64,000 bases of DNA, from the NCBI GenBank assembly GCA_028564675.1, contig JAOVVO010000239.1, positions 42,471 to 106,470 of the forward strand, given 5' to 3'. Under the pieces are notes generated by a model. That model searched no databases and was not told the origin of the DNA. It was given only the letters and a program-made list of their open reading frames with translations. Origin of the DNA: Onchocerca lupi. Taxonomy: Eukaryota; Nematoda; Chromadorea; Rhabditida; Onchocercidae. The number at the start of each line of letters is the position of its first letter. Position 1 is the first letter of the stretch. Of this stretch, positions 51,054-63,707 are shown piece by piece. The translations under genes were made by a program, and so were the position numbers.

Positions 51054-51992
51054 TCAATATTCCATAAAATCTGTGTAAGAATCACCAATGTTCACTAAAT
51101 TTAGTTCATTTTTGCACTGTGTTGTATCCCAAATTGGTTTTGAGAACGGATTCATAAAAATGACCATTACTATTAGAAACAAAAAAACAGTACCAAATAA
51201 TATAAGTGACACGATCATAAGTATTCGCTCCCAATATAAGACCTAAAAAAAAATAGATTAGCGGTAAAACTACAGTAAACTTGATCGGATTAAAATATTG
51301 GGAGTAGGAAGATGCAGTGGATAAATTGTTCACCTTATTATTCTACAACAGATTGTTAATTTTATAAGTCTGTTACTTTCTTTAACAAACATCTTAACAA
51401 AATTTATGAGAGAATACTTCAAATTGCAAGCATAAGTATGACGCAGGAAATATGCTATTGTGCCAAATATCAAATCAAAATACTTCAAATATAATGAAAC
51501 AAATCAGTTCTGTTTGCAAATATCTAAATTATTGTCCTAATGTCATTTACCTTACCTTAAGATTATGTAAAATGACAATACCCATAAGTACACCAGTAAC
51601 AGCGCCAGCGATATGAGCAGTGTACGATACACGATCACACTCTTCCAATTGAAAACGACGATAAACAGTCAAAGCTGTGTCGCCAAAAACATATGCAGCA
51701 ATGACAAATAGTCTAATCAGCCGAAACGGCATTTCACTCCAATTCTGTAATCAAATTAATTAAAGGATTTCTAATATATTTCGAAAATGAATAACTATAG
51801 TAATCAGAATCTTCTATCCGCCCTACTGTGTATTTTAACAAAAGCTTCCACGAAATACCTTACTATGTAGGATGTGAATTATATTAAAATTTATTTGCCA
51901 AGCTGGTAATTATCAACCTTGTGTTTGTAACTCTCACCTTTTTTTGTTATTTTTCAAATAGATTTCCACGATCTACTAAAAAGGTTGCTATA

Positions 51993-52026
<34 letters not shown>

Positions 52027-54151
52027 CAGAGATCGCCGAACAAACAGGAAAAGGACTTACAATTATAAGATTCGAAAGATGAGCACCCATTAAGGCATAA
52101 ACACCAGCAGAACAACCAATCAAATATACCGATGGATCAAGCGCATACTGCAGCAGTGCTCCTACATTGTTGAAAACGGAATCATTAACTAGTAGAAATG
52201 TTTAAGTCCTTGATTCAATCAAGGGCTTAACTTCACTGTAGAATACATTTAAAAAAGTTTTGAAATTAAAAAAGCCCATCAAATTAATTCATTGGTATTG
52301 TAAAATCATTTTTGAAATACTACAGTTTAATCAGTGACTGGATTAAACATAACGGTTCGAGACTATTTTATCCATTGTTTCGAGTATATAGTCATATCAC
52401 TTTCGAGACATATCACACTGAAACAATAACTTACCTAGACAAACAGCCAATAAATAGATAGTTGCTATACGCCACATTTTATGGACTAACTCCAGTGGTA
52501 CCCCAATTAATAATTGAACGACAACATTCGGCATTAAATGAAGTATACTGAAATAAGTTTTAAATTTATGTGAACATTAAAATTCCGGATTGAAGAAATT
52601 TAAATTCATTTTCAGAATTGCTATTTCATTATTGAAATTTACATTTTCGGAATTGCTATTTCATATTACTTAGATTCTTAATAAAATGAATTAAACCCTT
52701 GATGCACAAACTGGTAGCTGAAAAATCGCCAAGCCTGATAACGAATAGTTGGTGCAAATAAGAATGGTCCAATCGTTCCATCGATCCAACAACCAGCGCA
52801 ATAAGTAAATGGATTTTCTGATCGTCCATACATATAATACACAAAAGTAGCTATCTATAATTTTCACCAAATTTAGAAATGTAACCTTTTGCAGAAACTC
52901 TTTCATAGAATAGCAATATAGGTAACCATTTTCATATATTATAATACTTCCAAAATTCTACAATGTGACATTTTAGTGCATTCTTTGAGCAGACATCACT
53001 AAAATAGCAAACTTGACAACTGTCGCCTTAGCAATCCCATTTTCTTCCAGCGATAACAGCAAAAGACTTTCCAACATAACCTCAGTCAAATTACCCTGTT
53101 TTTAGTTTTCACTTTATTCATTGCTATCTCTCAATGTGTTATTTTCAGTGAGTCATTCCTTCTAGAAATATATGTATTTCTATTCACAAAATAAAATTAC
53201 CTGTAATATTGAGATACTTAAAATAAATATTGGTGGAGGTAGGCAATTATACTTGTCAATATATGTATGCACAGTCGGTCGATCGGTCCTGGCGATTACT
53301 GTATCAGCCACCGAATACATCAACACTTTTAGTTTTTCCTTCTGTGCATCTGCTGATGTTACCTATTTTTATAGCTGATATAAGTCATATTATTTAAAAT
53401 TGGTAAGATTTTAAACGTGCTATTGAAAATTGAATAAGAGATGAAATTAGAATGAATCTGAATAGCGAATAAATAGATTTAAAATTAAGATTACTGCTAA
53501 AGCATAATAAAATAAAGAATATACCAATTGTGAGAATTCGTTGAAATCCAGAACATTATCACGATTTTTGTCAGCTTCCTTTAGAAGTAGATGAATTTGT
53601 CTCCCATTTAATCCAATCTATGGAAAATATGAATAATTCATTTAAGTGCCCTCCATATCTTTATTTAGAAAAATAAAAAATTTATTTTATCATTACTCAA
53701 AAGCATATATCAATAGGCTCACTTGTTTTCTGTTGAAATTATCATTTAATAAATGTTGGATTTCATTCAGCACTATCATCCCATCACCATCCGTATCCAG
53801 CTATAACAAGTAAATAAGTTTTTTTTTTCTGATCTATCTTTCAATTTTTATCAATGATTTGAACATCGACTACATCACCTTTATTAGAAACAATTTTTCG
53901 GATGAAAAGAAGCTTTCCACATGGAAAATTTCTTTATGAAACTGACAGTATTTTGGTAATACTGCTATTTTGAAAATTATGGAGCATTTATACCAGTTCC
54001 AAAATAGAACGGACTTTTCCCACAAAATTTACTTAATTTTTATCGAAAATTTTATGATAATAAAAAATAAAAATGTATAAATGTAAAGAAGATCACAAAC
54101 TTTATCAAATTCTTGAGCAATGATTTCTTGCGCTGACCGTTTATTGACCAT
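51054..54151 (-). CDS. EF-hand rhomboid intramembrane serine protease
   Basis: Intramembrane protease that cleaves single-pass membrane proteins within their helices; its substrate is unknown. Nine exons in phase: 54151-54101, 53800-53723, 53617-53525, 53362-53201, 52854-52697, 52547-52435, 52161-52061, 51744-51556, 51242-51054 (377 residues). Order: two EF-hands with intact loops (LDTDGDGMIVLNEIQ near 18-32, ADKNRDNVLDFNEF in the third exon), a linker, TM1 (PPPIFILSISILQIATFVYY), then the loop-1 motif WRFFSYQFVHQG. The TM2 region has HLMPNVVVQLLIGVPLE. The Ser helix is GCSAGVYAL (Ser about 236) and the His helix is YTAHIAGAVTG (His about 296), so the catalytic dyad is present. A last helix and a short tail with two Cys/Trp residues follow. 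EF-hands suggest calcium control, as in Drosophila Rhomboid-4-like and vertebrate RHBDL proteins. The start at 54151 follows TTACTTAG; an extra upstream exon cannot be excluded. Confidence 0.94.
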
Positions 54152-56889
54152 TTGAATGTGACAATATCTAAGTAATTCAGTAACGAAAATAGTAGCAGTA
54201 ACAATAATAATAATGCTAATAATAATAATAATAATATTAAATAAACTCTAATAATATTAATAATGAAAATGGCAATAGTATGATATTGTTGTAGACATAA
54301 TAATAAAAACAAGGAGAAGTTAATAAAAAAAAAAACGGCGAAACAAGTTTTCTTTCTTGTTTCACTTTCTTTTGAATATGTTGCTTCAGCTAGTAGTGAC
54401 AAGGCTGACTTGATATAAAATTTATTATCTGAGAAAAATACACACATTCACACACACATACACATACATGCACATACACACGCCTACACACACAAATGCA
54501 CACACACAAACAAAGTGACAAAAATAATTAGGCACATATAGCTTTATACGTACTTGGCTTTCGTCCCATATATTCATCTAATCCATCGTCTCTATCATAT
54601 TTTAAAAAATCCAGTTCGTTTCAGCTATCGAATATGCTTGCCATTGTAACTATTATTGTTTCATCATTTCAGCTCTTTTCTTCATGAAATTAACAGATCA
54701 ATCGGCAAATTGATTCACTTCACATGCTCTTCAAATTTGTCCAGCAATACACCTAAACAATTTGCAGTGATTTAAATAAGTATGATGCAAATAAATATTA
54801 TGTAAACAAACATAAATCAAGTTAAAAATTATACAAATGAATGCCATATTTTCTGATATATCCGCAATTTTCTTGAAGAATTTATCTTCGAGAAAATAAT
54901 TTGAAAAGGAATCTCAAAGTCTTAGTATCAATGTTATCAACATAAGAGAATGGAATTTTATTAAATTTTGAAAAATTTCCTTCTGAAAATACTTCTTTTA
55001 ACTGTTCATATTTGTCTAATTGATAATAACAGACGAATATTAAATATTATAGGGATTTCTGATTAAGTTCGGGTACGTGACGTAATTAGGCAGGAAATTT
55101 TTTAGATATATTAAGATAATATAATGAAATTTTGAATCAAAAAGCTATATTAGCAGTGTTAGTTGATATAAGATTAACCTAAAATGGAATTATATCTTAA
55201 TACCAACTTACTATTCATATAAAAGTTAACTTTCACAATATAATCCAGATTGTCATTTTTAAATTTTTATGATTCAGTGACTCCGCTAATCTTGACTGAT
55301 GATGATTTGTATGATAACATTGATAATCCTGATAGCGAATTCAGTGATGCTCTCAGTGTCGGCGAAAACCAAAAAATGTGATTAGTTGCATATAAACAAT
55401 AGATGTTAAAGATCAAATAGCATCATGACAATTATTGTAAATAAGGAGTATGAAAGATCAAATGGCGCGACATAGTTTCAAAGGGACGATAAATATATTC
55501 ACCGCCAAAAGAATAAATATGTTTCCCGCCAAAACGCTTAGATTTACCGTTCAACAAAGTAAGTCAGTCAATTATGAGGCGACACGTTGGAGATCAGGTA
55601 AATGGAGAGAGCCGCGAAAGGATTTAGAAGATCAGGATTTGAAGAAGACAGTTCAAATTCGACGCAACACGATTTTCGAGGAAAATTCAACCCTGCAGCA
55701 AGATCTACAGTTCAATAACCGAAAAACAGTTCAGCAGGAACATTTGTAGTGGTGGAGCGAAAAAAAGAACGATAGTTACAAAGAGTAGATATGACTGTGT
55801 AGTAAATATTCGAAAGATTGTTCATATCCTTTGATTTTTTACTATGTACTGTTCACTTTAATCCTTACCGTTGTATCAGCGCAATAATTTTGTATAATGT
55901 CGTGTAAACTCAATAAAGCCTATTGCTGACCTAGCCGAGTTACATTAGCAAGAAGAAGAAGAAGAAGAAGCAATCTTCAATCCAACCAAGCTACAATCCA
56001 AATTACATGCTATCAAATTTTTTCCCCCTCACTTAATACATCTTTCCTCACTACTCAATACTAAAAAAGAGTAAATTTCCAGGTATGACCTTTTCATAAA
56101 TTTCCCGCCTTATCACAATAATTCTTTTATCAATCTTATCACTTTCTTCTCTCTTCTCATTTCATGATAGCTTTCTTTTTATTCGTAATTACTCTAGCAT
56201 TTTTTATCACAAAACTATCTAGCATCTCAACATCACGTATCTCTTTCGTGACCTTTTGACCCGTCTAGAAACAAGGCTCTCAATGTAATGAATGTCATTC
56301 TGTTATACTTTGGATGCATGTCTTTACTTCTCCAAACTTTCCCCTTCTTCCTCCCACTTGCCGTCGGACCTACTTCCTTGTCTTCTGGTACCATAAGCCC
56401 GACACTTTTCCGCTGCAACACTTCGAGGAAGAGCGCGCTAATGATGACTTGAATTTGTGCCCGAATAGTTATAATGGTTGATGGCTCTCGCATACTATTT
56501 GGGTTCTGTTGAACATAAAATTCCTTGCGTACGTTACGTGGCCTGAAATGTGCAAGGAAGCGCTCATGCAAATTTCACGTGATAATCCCATGACTAATGT
56601 TGTATAGTAACACATAATTTTATCGTAATCTTCCCCACGGATATCACTTGATGACATTATACCATCCATATGACCACCCAAATGATTCTCACATAATTAG
56701 TTACTCTAATTAAATAACTAATTAGTTACTCTGATTAATTACTCGTGATTACTCTCACGTGATCAGTGTTATTCCTTGTTGATATGATTTGTGATAAATA
56801 CCACAATAAGATGATAAGTTTTATCAATTATCTTTGTATAAATTTTCAAATTTTTTTAAGATGAATTTTTCTTAGAATCTTCCTGTGTG
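54152..56889. other. Intergenic with microsatellites and possible mobile-element debris
   Basis: Holds an ATT/AAT microsatellite (54195-54260), a CA/CACAT-rich run (54430-54515) and the LTR-like block at 55424-55955. At 56233-56690 there is a less AT-rich segment whose minus strand carries two overlapping protein-like frames of 112 and 70 codons in different registers. They contain RPRNVRKEFY, YARNFMFNR and GRKKGKVWRS and look like a frameshifted relic, not a gene. No family recognised. Confidence 0.5.
55424..55955 (+). repeat. LTR-like dispersed repeat, copy B
   Basis: Begins AATTATTGTAAATAAGGAGT, similar to 22648, with further matches TAGTTTC(A/G)AAGGGAC. It contains an AATAAA at about 55911-55916 and ends near a GAA microsatellite (55951-55970). 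It is less AT-rich than its flanks. It includes a 99-codon open frame (55450-55749) with basic, low-complexity content that I do not treat as a gene. A solo LTR of a BEL/Pao or Gypsy element is the simplest reading, but no target duplication could be confirmed. Confidence 0.45.
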
Positions 56890-58418
56890 ATGTCTACCGA
56901 ATCATTGTATGCTGCAGTAAATGAAGTTTTAAAGAAACTTGTAGCGGAAGCAATAGCGGCAGAAAAATGTATGAAGATTGTTAATAGAACGACCGAAAAA
57001 AAGGTATTTTTAAAGATTAACTTTTACGAAGTTATTTGAAACGCTCTTTCTTTTCTCGTTTCCAAGCAAGGAGTCAGTTTTTATCTTGGAATTTTCAGAT
57101 TTTCTAAAGATTTGAAAATTGCGATATTTCGTCTGCTTTTTTGTTTTCGTAATCAATTTCTCTATCTTCTGATGAAGAATAAAATATTATCTTTCATTCT
57201 TATGGCATAGTCTGCATTTCATAGTACTAAGTCTATATTTCATAGTATTTTTTTGTCCATAACTGGTAGAACATTCAGAGATGATATCAACACTAGATTA
57301 CTACACATAATATATTTCTTGATTGCTTCATTCATCGTAATTTATTATTTTCTTGGATTCATCATGTCAAAAGTATTTCATATCATTCCATCTTAATATT
57401 TATATTATCTTGGATATTTATTTCATTTCATTCTATCTCAATAATCGTATTATCTTTGGTAGATTACTTCTGAAAAAATGGAAGAAATTCTTGTAACTGC
57501 AAAAGAAGAACTGCAGGAATCGGTATTAGAAGGCGTTAGTCAGGTTATCCACAACGATGAGGTAAGCAAGCCTATGCGATAGAATTATTTTGTCAAGTTT
57601 TCAGTAATATTTTTGGATCATCGAATAATATTTATTAATATTATGCTTTAGGCTTCCAAATCCATTTTCCTACTTTTGAGACAATAGTCGAATCGCTCTG
57701 CCAATAATTTGTCATTTATATTGCATTTTCGAATTATGTCTTAGGAGTTTTAATGTAATTTTACACCTAAATAACATTTATTTGGAGGTCCTTGAAGGAA
57801 TGGTCAAGCTAAAAAATCTTATTGAGAGATCACCGAAAGAAGTTAAAGGTACGATTTCTACATTATCAAAAGGTACAAAGTATACGACACATATTACTTT
57901 AATTGCAGATTCTTAAGTTTATCTTCATGTTTTTTCTTTAGTACCCTCACGCCACTGTTTGGTATCTATGATGAATTGTACCCTCACAATTTCAGGATGG
58001 CGACCAAGCGGCATTCCATCGGATGATATTATTGGCCATTTGCAACCAGCCATGACTAATATTGAAACGAATCTGCTTCAGTTGAGGAAGAAACTAGAAG
58101 CTGAAATTGAGGCAAATAATATTTTATTTGTTTCTATTTATAATTTTGCACGAAAAATTAGTCCCCAGGGATTACAAAAGAATTGAATATGTTCCAAACT
58201 CGACTGCCATTTGGAAATTGTTAGACATTCTTTTTATGGATTCGTACAAAGATTAAGGGAATGTGGCAACTGATATAAATCAATAGTGACACTTTTTGAT
58301 GTAAGCAACTATTATTTTTCAGAAAAAACGGATTTTTTACAAAGAAACTGAGAGCAAAGCTCAAGCACTGATGCGAGAAGTACCATTTTGTAACCATATC
58401 ATGCGCTCGCTGCCATGA
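56890..58418 (+). CDS. PMF1/Nnf1-type kinetochore protein (MIS12 complex)
   Basis: Subunit of the four-protein MIS12 complex that links centromeric chromatin to the microtubule-binding Ndc80 and KNL1 parts of the kinetochore; KBP-1 is the C. elegans counterpart. Five exons in phase: 56890-57003, 57463-57561, 57788-57848, 57996-58129, 58323-58418 (167 residues). The N-half is helical (NEVLKKLVAEAIAAEKCMKI, EILVTAKEELQESVLEGV). The diagnostic motif is GWRPSGIPSDDIIGHLQPAM, matching the WRPSGIP motif of vertebrate PMF1, followed by a coiled coil (NLLQLRKKLEAEIEANN) and a short tail. An acceptor TTTTTCTTAG at 56875 precedes the ATG by 14 bases, a probable spliced-leader site. The least certain junction is exon 4 to 5 (donor TTT/GTTTCT). 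Confidence 0.85.
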
Positions 58419-60604
58419 ATCAGGTTACTCGCCACTTATATTTCTCCTTTTTAGATTTTTAGCTCATTTCTTCTGAGTTATTAACAGAATTTGAATCTTA
58501 AACACTTGTTTTCAGTTATACTGTTCACTGAGCAAATATACCATTTAAGTACTTTGAACGAGATATTGTTTAATTTTTGTTGTGACATTTTAAATTAATT
58601 TTACTACGAGATTTATTGTGAAATTACCGCGATTTACAATTTCCCTCCCAGTTAAAGTAGTTTTGTACGTTCCGCATCATAGCCGAAACTGAACAAAATT
58701 TTAAGAATTCAGTTCTTGGACAATCATGTAGCAGAGTTTTATTTCATCAATTTAACCGAAACTTTGATGCTCTTTTTCCAAAAATGTTGTCCATAACTTG
58801 TTAGAAAATGATTGATTTATTTTCGGACTCTTATTTGTAGTTCTGATCTTTTCTATTTTTCGGTTATTCATCTTCATCGCTAAGTGGCTATTCTCCGAGA
58901 AACTATCTTAGTTGTTAGGAAAATCCCTAGAGAATGATTCATTTCAAATATGTTGAATATGGATTTTATGTTTAGATGTTATTTTACTTATATTCTAGAT
59001 TATTTATTGATTAAAAAAGATTGCTGCACAGCTTAAACTTAATATTTAAGATAAGGATAACAATTGTGCCACAATAGCACTGCTGATTGCTATCATTCTA
59101 CTCTGCCCTTTGTCCTTTTCTGCTCTTTTTATAAATTCAAAGTGAATTTTGAAATTTTCATTTGCCGCTTCTATTAAATATTAGAGTGGTTACTGTGACG
59201 GATTGCTAATTCATAGCAATTTAAACGCATGACCGTTACAATTCGCTTCTTTGTAAAAACATCGTTGTTCGTATGAAACTTCTAAAATTTTGTAATATTA
59301 AAACTTGATGAAAATGATTTTCGCGTCTTTATTGGTATTGCTGATTTGAATGAGATATGTTGAAATTCTTGGAGGATTTTCATAATAGGAAGGCATTAAA
59401 TATTTATAATTAAAAATTTTCGAGTGCTTATTTTTCTCATTCTTGAGGATTTTTTTTTTTTTTTTTTTTTTTTAAAATTCATGCGGAAAAAAACAGATGA
59501 GAAAAAAGAAAAGTCGGGAAGTAAAAAGTTTCAAGGATACGCTAAAAATTTGTATCATCCAACAGATTTATTTCAAAAATCAGTAACCTTTTATTCTGTT
59601 ACTAAAATGTTTTATTTCATCCTCCGATTCTTAGCATCTGAATGTTTTTCTGTCAACAGGTGTCTAAAGGGAAATGGAATTCAACAATTTCCATCTTTCT
59701 CTCATCATTATGTCCCAAAACAGTGAAGGAAACCATTAATGAGACATTTTAACAGCATTTGCTCATTTGATGCCAAAATTAATTTATTTATTAAAATCTT
59801 AATGGACTGTTTACTGCATCAAAGCCATAAAAATGGTTCTAGATAAGAGCTACAGGTAATATGAATCAGCTAAAAGGTTTCTGAATAGTATGAATCAATT
59901 AGATCAGATGTCGAACCCGAAGTAAGCAATCTGTGAAAAAGTTCGTTTGCGCTGTAACATGGATATGGAAGAAAATATCAAGGAGATCACGCGCAAAATC
60001 GATAACCGGAATCAAAGAACTCGTTATAGAAATGATATGTTTGATAAGCAAATATTCATAATTGAACTAATGATTGAGATACATTTTTACAATACAAAAG
60101 CAAATACATTATCTAAGTGATTCAGTTCTTTCTAATTAAACTTTTTTACAACAGTAACTTTAACGCGTACAAATGATATGTGTAAGCTATCTACAATTTG
60201 CAAACTATAATACAGTCTTTTTTTGGCACATAATTACAATGTAAAAAATTAGCAAGCAGTTGCAAAATATAAGTCATGTTTCTATTATTTCTGGATGTAA
60301 CAAATTTGTATAGTTTGTAGAAATAGTGATAAAAAATTTCAGAAAGTTAGCAACTCATAAAGAAAAGAATTCCTTGTTGAACAAAGGAGGTTTCAAATTT
60401 TTTCGGAAATTAAAAAATTAGAAAATATGAACTTTTCTCCAAGTCTTTGTTGGAAATTTGTAAAATCTCAACTTTTCAAAGCCGACATAAACAATTCCTG
60501 TAACGATAATAAAAAGTCTTCAATTTCTGATTTTTCCTTTAAAAAATTGTAAGTTCTTTCCAGCTTTATACAGATTCCCATCCAGAAAAGAAGCAATGAA
60601 AAAT
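58419..60604. other. Intergenic between the PMF1-like and CYLD genes, nothing firm
   Basis: Mostly AT-rich unique sequence, with a T run at 59451-59473. A 53-codon frame from an ATG at about 59949 (MDMEENIKEITRKIDNRNQR at its start) has charged, helix-like content but no supporting splice or homology evidence. The open frame at 59424-59726 is driven by the T run. Confidence 0.5.
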
Positions 60605-63600
60605 TTATGAAAAAAAACGCGATAAATTGAGACCTTCATTTTTGTTCTCTTCATCCGTATAGAAGCAAATGTAGCAATCACTTAATAAACGCATCAAATC
60701 TGAGTCGCTTTCAACATCGTTCGGCAAATGTCCTTCTCGGTTGACACAGTCACGAACTTTACACCAGCCAACATCACTCAGCCAATTTGACATTTTTTCA
60801 CACAATTTCACCTAAATGTTCAAAAAATATATCTAAAATTCAAGACTAATAATATTTGATGTGCTCAAATTTTTAGGAACTCTGACTATCTTTGCCAAAA
60901 ATTTAAAGATTCTATTTAAGAAACTAAAAAATACAAGAGCTTTAATTTCAATTTAATTTTGCTGCTTTTGATGAATTTTCTGTTATTAATGCAATCGTTC
61001 GCTGATTTTAAAACCTATATAGAACTTACAGTATTCAAATACTTGTTTTAATCCACTGAACTGTTGATGATTAGGATTTCTGTTACATATGAAAGAAAAA
61101 AAGAACGAAGAATATATAAACCTGTGGAACATTATAACCATCAGAAAGACCCACTCGATCGGCCATCGAGTCAAAAAATACCCATTTATTGGCGCAAAGA
61201 GCATGCACGAATGCTACATAATGCGAAGTTTCGATGCAAAGAACAGATGCAAGCTGAAGCTTCTTTTGTGGTACTTGCATTCGTCGAGAAAGTGACGAGG
61301 ATGATGATGTTGAAAACGTATTACTACTGGCGGATAACTGCTGTGGTTGATGATCCAAACCGTTATGGGCTTGTTCATAACATATACCACAATATGTCAC
61401 CTGAAATTCAAATTATTTAAAGATTTATTTCTTTCTCGTTGAAGAAAAAAAGACATGAATCCTTGGTCAATCAGTCATAAAAAACATTCCAAACAATTTA
61501 AAAGATTTGAAAATATAAAAAATGTATATGAATACAAAAATTAAAGTCAGAAAGTCTTTATATATAAATATAAATAAAGTCTTTATTTATATTTATATAT
61601 AAAGACTTTCTGACTATATATATATATAAGATAATCGGAATTCTAAGTCTTTGATAATAGAAACAAAAAATTCTAAAAAAATTTCAACTTTTCAAAAATA
61701 AGCTCACTTCGCACATGAAAACTTCCTTTGTCAGAAAGCATTCAGGACACATCATATCGGCAAGTTTGCCGCAATTTATACAAGGTCGTTTACCTGTGAA
61801 TGCATTTCATAATAAATACTAGTTCTAGTTCACCAAAAATATGAAAATTGTAAAAATTATAAAAAAAGCTATAAAGCACTTTTTGAATACAAAAAATTCT
61901 GATTCCCACGTTAAATTGATTAATATCTGTGAAGTTTAATATATTCTCATAGTTGGAAGATGTAACTGGAACTTTGAGAGATCTTTCCAGAAGCAGACTT
62001 GGGAAGTAAGAATTCAACAAAATAGTAATAAGACAGACAGATTTAAAAAAACTAATTCATTTCAAAGTCCAAAGTAATTTGCCTTCATAAATAAGATGAG
62101 TAATATCCACTTCCCGAGATGGAAATATTTTATCAAAAACTTTCTGCTGCCCATATCGTGGCAATTGAAGGATCAAAATTTTAGGTTCCTGAAACAAAAG
62201 TTAATATCTATAACTGTAATGATAAATCATCCAAATGCACAGCAGTTTTCAAAAAATAATAAAAAAAGATAGAAACCAAATGACTATCAAATTATCACTA
62301 GAATTATAAAGAATGTTCAATCATTTAGTGCATGCCACTACAATTGTAGCTTGATTGCATCTGGATAAACGGTTTGCTAAAAGAAATTGTAAGATACCAC
62401 CTTTATGTTATTAAATTCATTCTCTATTAATCAAGCTTCCATTGACTTTTATGATGAATAGAATGAAAAAAGAGTAAATTATAATCTAAAATCTCTCGTT
62501 CTTTTTAATTCCAGTAAATAAACTACTGAAATTAAAGAATGGAAAATATCGTTTTTACAGCCTATTAAATGCTCTGAACTGATATTTCGGGATACATAAT
62601 TTATATCTCCCTAGCCCACCCAAGAATAAATAAAATATAATATTAATATGCCAACGAAAGAAAAGCAATTTAATGCAAAAAATTATAAAAATGAAACTAC
62701 ATAGAGGGAAAAATATTATAGTTATTAATTAAAAAAAGTGTTAGTACTACTATGTCCTGCTCTTTATCGATAGATTAAAAGTTCTGGATTAAGTTTTAAA
62801 TGTTTCAATGTTTGGGTCAAATATAAAATAAAATGGCAAAGCATAGAATATTTTTTTAAGAAAATAATTATTATTACAGATAAAATTCAAGAGTCATATT
62901 AATCCAAAAAAATTATTGGGAAAAATTACTACTACTACTTATTAAAAACAAACTTACACATGCGAATTGAATATTAGATGCAAAAAGCGATCTTTCAAGA
63001 AGTGCCTGAACACTGATAAGTCGACGTTGTTGTTCGCTCCAAAGATCCTCTGTTATTAATGGACATATATATGCCGGATTTGTTTTGCCATCTGTCATAT
63101 TCCTAAATGATTACCAAATTTACTACATCAGTGATTTAAAAGGTGAAAACTTCTAAAATAAGATTGTGTACCCGAATATCATTAGAGGTCAAAAAAAGAA
63201 GACGTTACTGGACAGGAGAACTGTTCAAGTCACAAAATATCATAAAAAGAGAATTCGATTCTTCGAATGAAATTAACAGCCAATAATTCCTCTCAGAATT
63301 TATATCTCTAGTTCATGAAAATAAGAAAATTATTACTTCATAACAAGAAACGGTTCAACTCGTAATACTGTATTGAACAGAGCATTCAGTAATTCTTCAG
63401 GGTCTTTTTCGTCAGTTGTCAAACCTCCCATTTTAGGTATCAACATTTCCAGCAATCGCCGTAATTTTAACACGTGATCAGCTCGAACAAAATGAAACCT
63501 GAATCAAATCCAATTTATGATATTTTTGATTAAGATCTTAAAATAAGAAAAAAGCATTAAAAAACCAGAATAAGTCAAGAATAAAAAAAAGAAAGAAAGA

Positions 63601-63707
63601 ACCTAAGAACAAACCTTCTTAACGGATAAACAATTTCAGTTTTCAAGATATCAGTGACTTCTGTATGAACTGAATCTGCCTCGGTTTCACATCTGCTCTC
63701 CAATATG
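60605..63707 (-). CDS. cyld-1: CYLD-type deubiquitinase, catalytic domain (5' exons beyond window)
   Basis: Ubiquitin hydrolase of the CYLD branch of USPs, specific in other animals for Lys63- and Met1-linked chains in NF-kB and JNK signalling. Exons in the window, all in phase: 63707-63615, 63498-63337, 63102-62958, 62188-62083, 61793-61708, 61400-61122, 60811-60605. Order: end of the thumb with LKTEIVYPLRRFHFV and EKDPEELLNALFNTVLRVEP, then ICPLITEDLWSEQQRRLIS (divergent), LLERSLFASNIQFAC, KILILQLPRYGQQKVFDKIF and ITHLIYEG. A Cys-rich B-box-like insert follows (CINCGKLADMMCPECF, then YCGICYE), with a Ser-rich loop unlike the human sequence. The catalytic His motif is VLCIETSHYVAFV and the acidic residue lies in WVFFDSMADR. 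The tail has CYICFYTDEE. The catalytic Cys box must lie upstream of 63707, past the end of the window. The intron 62082-61794 has a GC donor. Confidence 0.95.
61545..61615. repeat. Perfect 71-bp palindrome in a CYLD intron
   Basis: Two 35-bp arms, AGTCAGAAAGTCTTTATATA... and its exact reverse complement, are separated by one base at 61580. There are no mismatches. It lies in the intron between the exons at 61400 and 61708 and is followed by a short TA microsatellite. Confidence 0.9.
62081..62082 (-). other. GC 5' splice site in CYLD
   Basis: Exon 62188-62083 must end ATGAAG so that its last G joins GT-AAA of the next exon (GKRPC). The intron starts GCAAAT and ends TTCACAG. GC-AG introns are a known minority class, and the exon side (AAG) is as strong as usual for them. 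Confidence 0.8.

Noticed and set aside
54052..54447. 131-codon minus-strand frame rich in Leu
   Set aside because: It is driven by the AAT/ATT microsatellite and overlaps the first rhomboid exon in another frame.
59424..59726. 100-codon plus-strand frame
   Set aside because: It opens in a T homopolymer and has no recognisable protein features.
61064..61420. Plus-strand frame of 118 codons and a second overlapping one
   Set aside because: They lie opposite the CYLD exon 61122-61400, which has clear homology and splice sites.
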